Assembly (NCBI GenBank): GCA_029941785.1
Contig: JAPYTK010000012.1
Coordinates: forward strand, 1 to 39,356
Source: Polyangiaceae bacterium
GTDB taxonomy: Bacteria; Myxococcota_A; Polyangia; Polyangiales; Polyangiaceae
Direction of reading: 5' to 3'
DNA: 39,356 bases
The notes under the pieces are model-generated. The model was not told the DNA's origin, did no database searches, and saw only the letters and a list, made by a program, of their open reading frames with translations. Positions 8,800 to 16,301 of the stretch are shown piece after piece. The first letter of the stretch is position 1; every line of letters starts with the position of its first letter. Position numbers and translations under genes: made by a program.

Positions 8800-9711
8800 T
8801 TATTCGGGCAAGGAGAAGTTCTGCCGCGCAAGTTCAGCGCTCGGTCCACCGCCGGACATGACCAAACGGATGAAGTCGTTCCACATCGAGCTGACGTAGG
8901 GATAGCGAGCGTCGGCATCGATCGCGAGCGTCTTGGCCACCCAAGCATCCATCCCAGCGGGAAGATCGGGTCGGAATGTCGAGAGCTTAGGGCGGTCGCC
9001 CATCGTCGCGGCCATCAAGATGTCCACCATCGATTCGCCGCGAAAGGGCGGCTCGGCGGCCAAGGCCCGAAAAATGACGGCCCCAAAGGAGTACACGTCA
9101 ATGCGGTGATCGAAGGGTTTTGCGCGCCACACCTCGGGCGCAATGTAGCTCGGCGAGCCTGCCACCATGCCTGCTTGCGTCAGTTGCATCGCCCCATGGA
9201 TCTTGGCGAGGCCAAAGTCCATGAGCCGCGTACCGCCACCGGTTTCCGGATACAGCACGATGATGTTCGCGGGTTTCAAGTCCCGGTGAATGATCCCCTT
9301 CGAATGGGCCGTGTGCAGGGCGCGGGCAACCGGATCGAGCACCTCCAGCGCGCGATAGGCGCTGAGTCGGTCGCCAAAATCTTCGATATTTGTGAGAAAT
9401 TGTCCGAGCGTCTCGCCGTCGAGATACTCCATCGCCATGTAGACGAAGCCTCGTTCTTCATCGGTGCCAAAGCCGTACACGCGAACGACGCATTCGCCCC
9501 ATAATGCGGCCAACGACTGCGCTTCGCGCCAGAGCCGCACGGTGTATTGCGGATCGTCCGTGACGGCCTGATTGAGGATCTTGAGCGCGACGGGTTGCCC
9601 GGTCTCGCGGTCTTCGGCTCGAAATACCACGCCGTGGCCGCCGCGCCCGAGTTCGTGATGCAACTCGTAACGGCCCTCGATGACGTCCCCAGGTTTTGGT
9701 TCGGTTGCCAC
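8800..9711 (-). CDS. Hanks-type serine/threonine protein kinase (soluble)
   Basis: A 303-residue kinase that transfers phosphate from ATP to Ser/Thr. Conserved elements are present in order: glycine loop GRGGHG (22-27), VALK with Lys44, Glu63 of helix C, HRDLKPAN (142-149, catalytic Asp144), DFG (165-167) and a GSPSYIAPE activation-loop end. It should be active. Unlike PknB there is no transmembrane segment or sensory domain; the protein ends soon after the kinase fold, so the kinase should be cytoplasmic. Start is GTG at 9711. It lies between the RND exporter (82 bp upstream) and the single-span protein (75 bp downstream), suggesting it acts on one of them. Such kinases are abundant in myxobacteria. 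Confidence 0.92.
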   Translation of the reverse strand: MATEPKPGDVIEGRYELHHELGRGGHGVVFRAEDRETGQPVALKILNQAVTDDPQYTVRLWREAQSLAALWGECVVRVYGFGTDEERGFVYMAMEYLDGETLGQFLTNIEDFGDRLSAYRALEVLDPVARALHTAHSKGIIHRDLKPANIIVLYPETGGGTRLMDFGLAKIHGAMQLTQAGMVAGSPSYIAPEVWRAKPFDHRIDVYSFGAVIFRALAAEPPFRGESMVDILMAATMGDRPKLSTFRPDLPAGMDAWVAKTLAIDADARYPYVSSMWNDFIRLVMSGGGPSAELARQNFSLPE

Positions 9712-9793
9712 GGTCAGCCAAGATCTACTGCAATTTTGGTCCAGAGGAAAAGGGACAGTGTAGTCAGCCGAATGGAGCGCGCCACAAAAAGGC

Positions 9794-12688
9794 TCAGGCG
9801 CGGCGCCGGGCGAGCAGTTCGAGAAGCGCGGGCAGCACCACCACGCTCGCGAGCAAGCAGCAGCCGATCCCCATGCTCATGGTGAGTCCCAGGCTCTTCA
9901 TTCCGCCGTAGTCGCCCATGATCAGGGCGGCGAAACCCACCCCGGTCGTTAGCGAAGCGAGTATGACGGCCGCCCCCGTTCCACGGACGACTTCGTCCAG
10001 ATCGGCTACGCCCCCGTGCTCTTCCATGCTTTGGCGCCAACGGTGGGTCATGTGGGCACCTGCATCCACGCCAATACCGAGAATGAGAGGCAGCACGACG
10101 ATGTTCGCGACATTGAATTCGATGTCCAGCCAGCCCATCAGGCCGAAGAGCCAGCCGACGCCAATGACGCACGGGAAGAGAGCGATCAAGGCGTCGGAGA
10201 GGCGCCGGAAGCCGACGAGCAAGACCAGGAGGACCAGCGAGGCGGAGAGCAAGCTGGCGCGGACGAATCCCTCGCGGATCATGCGCATGTGTTCAAACAC
10301 GTTGATCGCGAGCCCGGACACGTTGGACGTGACCGCCTCGACCTCGGCGTTGAAGGTCCGTGCGGTTTGCTCATCCCAGATGTCCCCGGCGGGGCTCGCG
10401 AAAACCGCTAGGGCCTTCCCGTCATTGGATGCGAAGCGGGCACGAAACACTGGCGGTAAATCGGTGGGGAGGTAGTGCCCGCGGTCGGCGACCGCACGCG
10501 CCGTGGTCCATGCTCGCTCAAGCAAAGAAGCGATGTTTTGTTCGAGATCCGCCAAGCGCTGCGGCGCGTCTTTCGTACTCATGATGCGCTTGCGAACGGC
10601 TGCGACGGCCTTTCTCGTTTTGGTGACGGTTTTCGTGTCACGCTGGTTCTGGCGGAGTACGAACAAGAGTTCATCGAGCGTGTCGGTCAAGTCTCTCAAG
10701 TTCTCTGTGACCTCATCGACATGACGGGTTCGCTTGCGTAGCTTGTTCCAGTCAGGGGTCGGGCCCGAGACTCCTTGCTTCAGCTGGGCGAGCAACTTAG
10801 CGTTGAGCGGGGGGAGCAGATCGGTGGCGGTTTGCACCGCGGCGACGGCGCGCGTCTTGCGCAACTTCTCGGCCAAGGTGCGTGCTTCACTGACGCTTTC
10901 CGCCATCGTCTCGGCGAAGATAGGGCTGACGGCTGCGTCCTTTTCGATGCGCCGCAGTGCCCGTGCGCTCTCGGTTTCTTCTGGCAAGAAGTCGAAGTGC
11001 CGAGGGTTGAAGCGAAGGTCCCCATATGCCAAGCCACCCAACGCGACGAGGCCTAGTGCACTGACGACGATCGCTCCCGGAGCGCGTCGGACCAGGCCGG
11101 GGATGTGTTCCACGCCGGGTAGTTCAGGCGCGCGAATCGTGGCTCCACGGCCCGCGAGCCACAGAAGCGGAGGCAACATCAAAAAGGTGATGGTCACCAT
11201 CAGGATGAGGCCGATCGCCGTGATGACGCCGAGTTCGCGATAGGCAGTAAACTCGGTCGTTGTCGTCATCAAAAACGCCATCACCGTGGTGACAGCACCG
11301 ACCAACATGCCGGGACCCGCTTTGGTCAGGGCGCCGCGGATGGCCTCTTCTGGGGTAGCCCCAGCGCGGACCATCTCGCCGTAGCGGCTCAGCAGGAACA
11401 CGCCAAAATCGATGCCCAAGGCCAACAAGACCGAGATGAAACATGAGGTGATGAGATTGAGTCCGCCGTAAAGTGGTCGGATGATGGCCAAGGTGAGGAG
11501 CACGCCGGCGCCCAAGGGGATGAGGGCGAGGATCGTGTAGCGAAAGCTGCGAAAGGCGGCATAGAGCAAGAGCAGAATCGCGAGGCTCGTGCTGAGGGAG
11601 GTTTGCCATAGACCGCGCTGCACGAGTTGGAGTTCGTCGGTGCCGAGGGCCGGCATGCCGGTCACAGCGGCGTTGACCGGACTCAATTGGGTCTCTGAAA
11701 CGATTCGACGAATGGTCCTCACGAGAGGTTGAACTTCGCTCGCCTCATCGCCGGGGATGTCCGGGAACAACGCGATCATGTGGTAGCCCCCGTCGCTGCC
11801 GATCACGTAGCCCGCTTCGTCGATGCTGATGCTGCGCGGTATCGTGGCGCCTTCTCCCATGCTCGGCAGCTCGCTCATGGCGTCGCCCTGCGTGATGGAT
11901 TTGTCCAACGCGCGCAGCATCGAGGTCAGCCGCGTGAAGGTGTCGTCGATGGTTTTTTGATCGGTGAGAGCGGGAGACTTGGGTTCCTTGTTTTCAGCTG
12001 CGAGGGGCTCTTGCACGTCCTTGTCTTTGGCGTCCTTGTCTTTGGCGTCCTTGGCGTCCTCCGCTCTCTCGTCCCTTTCGTCCCTTTCGTCCTCGTCCTT
12101 GTCGTCTTTGTCCAGTCTATCGTCGTCGTCGTCGTCGTCGTCGTCCTCGTCGTTTTCGGATTCAGGCGCGTCGAGCGTCAGGGAAATCTTGGTGTTGATC
12201 GCGTCAATCCAGGCCGGAAGACCGCCCGTGAGTAGCGTTGGCAGGTCGTCTTCGCCCAGTTCGGTGCGTAACTTGTCGAGTGCGGCGGGCTGCATCAAGA
12301 ACAGCACTTCCGCAACGAGTTTTGGACCGACCCGCGCCAGGACTCGGTTGTGCAGTTCGGGCTCCTTCTCGAGCTTTGCGCTGAGTCTGTCGACAGCCCG
12401 GTGTCGTTCGGCGACCGTGCCTCCGGTCAGCACGAGCACCATCGAGTCGGGATAGCCGAAACGACGAATGAAGCGCATTTGTCGCGCCTGGATCGGATGG
12501 TCCTCGGAGACGAGATTGTACCGGGAAGTGCTCACCGGTAGATCCCAAGCGATGGCGGCGCACACCATCATCACCAAGATCCCGCAAGCGACGATCGGCT
12601 TGGGGTACCGCAATCCGAGATTGGCTATCGCGCCGAGGGTGCCGGTTTGTTCGGGCGCGCTTGGAGGCTCGCTGCGGGGGCCGGACAT
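9794..12688 (-). CDS. RND/MMPL-family lipid exporter, BstA/HpnN-like
   Basis: A 964-residue inner-membrane transporter with classical RND duplication: span 1 (about 32-50), a large periplasmic loop, spans 2-6 (about 370-520), span 7 (about 540), a second periplasmic loop and spans 8-12 at the C terminus. Proton-relay-type Asp residues occur in both halves (ALGIDFGVF and GIGVDAGAH). Layout resembles the hopanoid exporter HpnN and the related sterol transporter BstA. An acidic insert of about 60 residues (about 175-235) in the first periplasmic loop is unusual. It lies 30 bp after the TatT-like lipoprotein gene and is third in the five-gene cluster. Substrate is inferred from neighbours; hopanoids or other envelope lipids remain possible. 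Confidence 0.85.
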   Translation of the reverse strand: MSGPRSEPPSAPEQTGTLGAIANLGLRYPKPIVACGILVMMVCAAIAWDLPVSTSRYNLVSEDHPIQARQMRFIRRFGYPDSMVLVLTGGTVAERHRAVDRLSAKLEKEPELHNRVLARVGPKLVAEVLFLMQPAALDKLRTELGEDDLPTLLTGGLPAWIDAINTKISLTLDAPESENDEDDDDDDDDDRLDKDDKDEDERDERDERAEDAKDAKDKDAKDKDVQEPLAAENKEPKSPALTDQKTIDDTFTRLTSMLRALDKSITQGDAMSELPSMGEGATIPRSISIDEAGYVIGSDGGYHMIALFPDIPGDEASEVQPLVRTIRRIVSETQLSPVNAAVTGMPALGTDELQLVQRGLWQTSLSTSLAILLLLYAAFRSFRYTILALIPLGAGVLLTLAIIRPLYGGLNLITSCFISVLLALGIDFGVFLLSRYGEMVRAGATPEEAIRGALTKAGPGMLVGAVTTVMAFLMTTTTEFTAYRELGVITAIGLILMVTITFLMLPPLLWLAGRGATIRAPELPGVEHIPGLVRRAPGAIVVSALGLVALGGLAYGDLRFNPRHFDFLPEETESARALRRIEKDAAVSPIFAETMAESVSEARTLAEKLRKTRAVAAVQTATDLLPPLNAKLLAQLKQGVSGPTPDWNKLRKRTRHVDEVTENLRDLTDTLDELLFVLRQNQRDTKTVTKTRKAVAAVRKRIMSTKDAPQRLADLEQNIASLLERAWTTARAVADRGHYLPTDLPPVFRARFASNDGKALAVFASPAGDIWDEQTARTFNAEVEAVTSNVSGLAINVFEHMRMIREGFVRASLLSASLVLLVLLVGFRRLSDALIALFPCVIGVGWLFGLMGWLDIEFNVANIVVLPLILGIGVDAGAHMTHRWRQSMEEHGGVADLDEVVRGTGAAVILASLTTGVGFAALIMGDYGGMKSLGLTMSMGIGCCLLASVVVLPALLELLARRRA
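12121..12144. repeat. Trinucleotide repeat (CGT)8 encoding poly-Asp in the RND exporter
   Basis: Eight perfect CGT units read as consecutive Asp codons on the minus strand. Flanking DNA (12003-12120) contains further short repeats (GTCCTTGTCTTTG-type and TCGTCC-type units) that encode the rest of the acidic insert. In-frame length variation by slippage is likely. Confidence 0.85.
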
Positions 12689-12718
12689 CGAGGCGCGGTT
12701 ATAGCATGCGAGTTGGCT

Positions 12719-13390
12719 TCAGCCGCAATCCAGCTCTGCGGTGCCGCCGGCGACATCGATCAAGCGCATCAATAAGCGTCGATCCGACGGGCGGAGGCTG
12801 GCTTGCTTCTCGATACAAAAGCACAAGTATGCGGCGGCAGGTTCAGGATCGTCGAGGGCGAGGAAGGCCTCGGCGAGACGCAGATGATTGCTCGGTTCGC
12901 TGGGATGAGCGTCGCGTTGTTCTTCGAGCAGTTCGATTCCCACCTCCGAGTCACCGTGGGCGACGAGAGATGCGGGCGCCAAGACGTACAGCGTGCCGAG
13001 TACGCGTCGCGCATGCCCGCCGCGATAGCCTGGATCGAGTTCCATGCTCAAGCGTGCCCATTTCTCGACTTGCCTGACCAAGGTCACCGCGGTCACCCCG
13101 CGGATCTGTGCGACTCGCCCGGCGAGGACAGCCCTCGCAAGGGCGTAGCCTGGTGTGTCGTCTTTCCACTGACGCACTGCATCATATGCACCCTCGCGAT
13201 CTTGTTTCGTCGCCTTGCGGCGATCGATCATGCGCTCGAGTGCATCCATCAAGCCCACGGCGTCGTGCTTCACGGCGGCGGCACGCAAGGGCGGCCGCAA
13301 GTGGGCCACGAAGCAGCCGCTGAGCGAGTTGCCGAGCACGATGGCGATCGTCAGCACCAGCAGCCGTGCGCCGAGCAAGCGTTCGTTCAG
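12719..13390 (-). CDS. TatT/BstC-like TPR lipoprotein
   Basis: A 223-residue protein from a proposed CTG start at 13390. That start gives a textbook lipoprotein signal: basic n-region, hydrophobic core and LSGC lipobox with Cys at residue 26. The CTG overlaps the upstream stop as CTGA, suggesting translational coupling. An alternative ATG at 13468 would place 52 residues before the lipobox Cys. The mature part is helical and contains the family-like stretch GYRGGHARRVLGTLY followed by repeat helices, as in TRAP-transporter T-component (TatT) TPR lipoproteins. In Methylococcus capsulatus a protein of this type (BstC) is the outer-membrane partner for sterol transport. The gene sits between a PhnD-like binding protein and the RND exporter, the same three-part set. 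Family call is moderate; function is inferred. Confidence 0.7.
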   Translation of the reverse strand: MNERLLGARLLVLTIAIVLGNSLSGCFVAHLRPPLRAAAVKHDAVGLMDALERMIDRRKATKQDREGAYDAVRQWKDDTPGYALARAVLAGRVAQIRGVTAVTLVRQVEKWARLSMELDPGYRGGHARRVLGTLYVLAPASLVAHGDSEVGIELLEEQRDAHPSEPSNHLRLAEAFLALDDPEPAAAYLCFCIEKQASLRPSDRRLLMRLIDVAGGTAELDCG

Positions 13391-14199
13391 CGACGGTACG
13401 CGCTCACGACGGCCGCAAAAGCGGCGTCGCTTGCAGGTTTGATCGACAGGATTCCGACCTTGTCGCATTTCGCTTGGCCCCGGCCATCGCATACAGAACT
13501 CAGATTGCTCTTCAACTTCGCACGGGCAGGCCCGCTCGCACCAGAAAACGCCACGACGGCCATCGGTGGGAGGCGCTTGGACGCCCACACCGACCGGATA
13601 CCCTGTGTGCCCTCGATGTGGGAAAGTTCTGCGAGCTGAGCGTCGTCGATGAGCGCGCACACGGCCTTGCCGCGCGACACCTTCTTGATGGTCTGAACTG
13701 GGCGCCTCGTCTTGACCACTTCAAAATCCGTGAGCTTGAAGGCGCCATTGGCGATGACTTTTTCGACGAAGCTGCGGTCGGCCAAATGGTTGCTGGCCAA
13801 GGTCTTTCCTTTGCAATCTTCGACGCTGCCGGCATCCTTGCTGATCAGGTGATACTGGCGGCCGCCGGCCCGGGCGACCTCGGCCGTTCCGACGACGGTC
13901 AAGCGATGTGGTTTCTTCATGGCCAGAAAAGCACCGAGGGACAAGATGCCGAACTGCGGGCCCTTCTTCTTGATGTACTTCTCGGCACTCTTGCGACGCG
14001 TGATGTACTTGCCCTTGGCCTGACCCCAACCGTTCTTCTTGGCGAACAGTTGGATCAGCTCGTTCACGTAAGGTTGTGCCTGCGCGGCGCTGCCAAGGCC
14101 GTGTTCGCGGAGCACGATGAGGTGCACCGTCTGCGCCGCATGGCTAGGAGCGGCGAGCGCGATGACCGAAAACAAGAAAGCGAAGACCAGATGTTTCAA
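13387..14199 (-). CDS. PhnD-like periplasmic substrate-binding protein, BstB-like
   Basis: A 270-residue periplasmic protein starting at TTG 14199. GGAGG seven bases upstream decides the start and gives a clean signal peptide ending around SHA-AQ. The mature sequence follows the PhnD/phosphonate-type type II binding fold: first strand VHLIVLRE, a central segment GILSLGAFLA, then the hinge region with KGKTLAS and a Phe/Val-rich second lobe, and the AVCALIDD segment typical of this family. No ABC permease or ATPase is nearby, so it is unlikely to feed an ABC importer. Instead it is followed by a TatT-like lipoprotein (4-bp overlap) and an RND exporter, as in the BstB/BstC/BstA set. Ligand is inferred to be a lipid such as a sterol or hopanoid. 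Confidence 0.75.
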   Translation of the reverse strand: MKHLVFAFLFSVIALAAPSHAAQTVHLIVLREHGLGSAAQAQPYVNELIQLFAKKNGWGQAKGKYITRRKSAEKYIKKKGPQFGILSLGAFLAMKKPHRLTVVGTAEVARAGGRQYHLISKDAGSVEDCKGKTLASNHLADRSFVEKVIANGAFKLTDFEVVKTRRPVQTIKKVSRGKAVCALIDDAQLAELSHIEGTQGIRSVWASKRLPPMAVVAFSGASGPARAKLKSNLSSVCDGRGQAKCDKVGILSIKPASDAAFAAVVSAYRR

Positions 14200-14380
14200 A
14201 GGGATCCCTCCGATGCTTTGACGAAGCCCCCAGCGAAACGATGCAAGTGTTCTTGCGGCTCGCTGGCCTGACCCACGACTTACCATGGGATGACCAGAAG
14301 CGCAGTAGTTCAAGGTGTTTGAAGCACAATCAGGGCGCTCGCTTGCAGGTGGTCCATCGCGAGGTTAGGCACGAGGGCGA
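14200..14380. promoter_or_regulatory. Divergent intergenic region between the Bst-like cluster and the amidase
   Basis: 181 bp separate the two divergent starts. It holds a short inverted repeat TTCAA-N5-TTGAA at 14309-14323, about 110 bp upstream of the binding-protein start and 58 bp upstream of the amidase start, which could be an operator. The ribosome sites are GGAGG for the minus gene and GAGGG for the plus gene. I see no convincing -35/-10 pair. Confidence 0.35.
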
Positions 14381-15856
14381 ATGAACGAGTTCCTCGAACT
14401 TTCAGCACGCGCTCTCGCGGCGCGCATTTCCGATGGCAGCGCGAGCGCTCGGGACGTGGTGGACGCTCACATCGATGCGATCGAGCGGGTCAACCCAACG
14501 CTCAATGCCGTTGTCGCGACTCGTTACGATGAGGCGCGTCGTGAGGCCGACGAAGCGGACGACCGCGTGCGACGCGGCGAGGCGGGCCGGGGTCCCTTTC
14601 ATGGTGTGCCGTGCACCATCAAGGAATCTTTCGCCTTGAGCGGCATGCCTCATACCAGCGGTTTGCCACGTCGGGTGGGTAGGCCAGCGCAGGGCGACGC
14701 CACGGCTGTTGCCCGCATGCGGTCGGCGGGTCTGATCCCTCTAGGGGTGACCAACACCTCGGAACTCTGCATGTGGATGGAGACGAACAACCGCGTGTAT
14801 GGGCGGACCAACAACCCCTACGACGCGAGCCGTATCGTCGGGGGAAGTTCCGGAGGGGAGGGGGCCATCGTCGGGGCCGGAGCCTCTCCCATCGGTCTCG
14901 GGGCCGACGTGGGCGGCTCGATCCGCATGCCAGCGTTCTTTTGCGGTGCTTTTGGTCACAAGCCGACCGGCGGCCTCATTCCCAACACCGGGCAGTGGCC
15001 CATCGCGGAGAACGAGGCCTTGCGCTACCTCACCACGGGTCCGATCACACGACGCGCCGAAGATATCTGGCCCTACTTGAAGGCGCTGGCCGGTCCCGAC
15101 GGCGAGGACGAAGGATGTCAGCTGATCGAGCTCGGCGATCCGGCCGATGTCGATCTTGCGGGCTTGCAGGTCATCACTGTGGCGGACAATGGAAGGACGC
15201 GGGTATCGCCTGAGCTGAAGTCCGCGCAGCGTCTGTGCGCCGACCACCTGGCGAACTTGGGCGCGCGCGTGCGTGAGATCCACATCGACGACCTGAGTCA
15301 TTCCTTCGAGATTTGGGGCGCGATGATGGAAGCTGCGGGAGGCACGCCGTTTCGCGAATTGCTGGGCGAGGGCGAGCCGATCTCCCTGCTGCGCGAATTC
15401 TTAGGTCTCATGGTCGGCCGATCCGATCACACCTTGCCGGCGCTCGTGCTCGCCTTGGGCGAGAAGTTCCCCGCGTTGCGAGGCGAACGCGGAGCGCGAC
15501 TCGTGCAGCGAGGTCGACAGCTGCAGCTTCGAGTCGAGGCTGAGATGGGCGACGGGGTGATGCTCTACCCTTCCTATTCGTGCACCGCTCCGCCGCACTT
15601 CGGTCCGCTGCGTCGCCCATTCGACTGGGTGTACACGGCGATCATCAATGTGCTGGAGCTGCCGGCCACCCAAGTTCCGCTGGGCCTCGATCAAGCGGGG
15701 CTGCCGCTCGGCGTGCAGGTCATCGCTCGTCGGGGGGCGGATCACCGGACGGTCGCCGTCGCGCTCGAGTTCGAACGCGCTTTCGGTGGCTGGGTTCCAC
15801 CGCCGAACGTTCCGACGAGCGCGAGCGCCGAAGAGGCAGCCAGCTCATCGAGTTGA
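14381..15856 (+). CDS. Amidase signature-family hydrolase
   Basis: A 491-residue amidase that hydrolyses a carboxamide bond. The Ser-cisSer-Lys triad is complete: Lys81 in CTIKES, Ser156 in GGSSGG and nucleophile Ser180 in ADVGGSIRMPA, with the 75- and 24-residue spacings seen in fatty acid amide hydrolase. The substrate could be a fatty amide, an aryl amide or an amino acid amide. It is not the GatA subunit in any obvious way, because no gatB or gatC is adjacent. There is no signal peptide, so it should be cytoplasmic. GAGGG sits four bases before the ATG. It is divergent from the Bst-like cluster and followed by a small minus-strand remnant and an aminotransferase. Confidence 0.88.
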   Translation: MNEFLELSARALAARISDGSASARDVVDAHIDAIERVNPTLNAVVATRYDEARREADEADDRVRRGEAGRGPFHGVPCTIKESFALSGMPHTSGLPRRVGRPAQGDATAVARMRSAGLIPLGVTNTSELCMWMETNNRVYGRTNNPYDASRIVGGSSGGEGAIVGAGASPIGLGADVGGSIRMPAFFCGAFGHKPTGGLIPNTGQWPIAENEALRYLTTGPITRRAEDIWPYLKALAGPDGEDEGCQLIELGDPADVDLAGLQVITVADNGRTRVSPELKSAQRLCADHLANLGARVREIHIDDLSHSFEIWGAMMEAAGGTPFRELLGEGEPISLLREFLGLMVGRSDHTLPALVLALGEKFPALRGERGARLVQRGRQLQLRVEAEMGDGVMLYPSYSCTAPPHFGPLRRPFDWVYTAIINVLELPATQVPLGLDQAGLPLGVQVIARRGADHRTVAVALEFERAFGGWVPPPNVPTSASAEEAASSSS

Positions 15857-16145
15857 AGGGCTCGCCCCTTTGCACCGCGGATCGAGCGACGCGAGGTCTA
15901 CAAACGCCGCGGTCAACTCTGCTGGGGGCCGCCTTCTCCCGGCGCAGGGGGTCCTTGTGGCCATGCTTGGGCACCGAAGCGATGTGTTTCTCGCCATCGT
16001 CCAAGCCTTCGTCATCGTCGAAGACGAACATGCTGCGCATCGGAATCAAGGGCACCCAAAAGACGTGGAAGAACTTGGTCTCGACCGCGCCCACGTCCTC
16101 GATCTCGTCAACTCTTCCGTAGGTGCGTGTTCCGTAGATGATCAT
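15720..16145 (-). pseudogene. Small conserved protein with degraded or truncated C-terminus
   Basis: An ATG at 16145 with GGAG nine bases upstream opens a frame whose first 45 or so residues look like a real protein: YGTRTYGRVDEIE, then TKFFHVFWVPLIPMRSMFVF. This recalls small bacterial proteins in which a zinc-ribbon-like start is followed by a short FFxxFWxPLIP membrane-associated segment. After that the frame becomes Arg/Pro-rich and runs 137 bp into the antisense of the amidase end, which does not look like coding sequence. I infer a 3'-truncated or decayed gene. The alternative is a very short functional protein with a non-conserved tail. The proposed aminotransferase promoter lies just upstream in the opposite direction. 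Confidence 0.4.
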
Positions 16146-16171
16146 GATGAGAAACTCCGATCCCTCTGTGC

Positions 16172-16200
16172 TGGACAATAGGAAGATCCATTTTTATAAC
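16172..16200 (+). promoter_or_regulatory. Sigma-70-type promoter of the class III aminotransferase
   Basis: TGGACA (16172-16177; 5 of 6 match to TTGACA), a 17-bp spacer and TATAAC (16195-16200; 5 of 6 match to TATAAT). Transcription would start near 16207, leaving a GC-rich leader of about 95 nt before the ATG at 16302. I see no known riboswitch in that leader. Confidence 0.65.
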
Positions 16201-16301
16201 GAATTCGCCTTGCCGGCTCGAGCGAAGTGCGATTGCGGCCAGCCTCTCGGCGCGACGCGCAGGGCCGCCTCTGCTATGGGTGCCGTCTTCGGAGAAGCAC
16301 C

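Noticed and set aside
13366-14271. A 301-codon open frame on the plus strand
   Set aside because: Antisense to the PhnD-like binding protein, whose TTG start, ribosome site and signal peptide are convincing.
16201-16301. A riboswitch in the aminotransferase leader
   Set aside because: The leader is GC-rich and about 95 nt long, but I could not match it to any known riboswitch core or see a convincing terminator/antiterminator pair.
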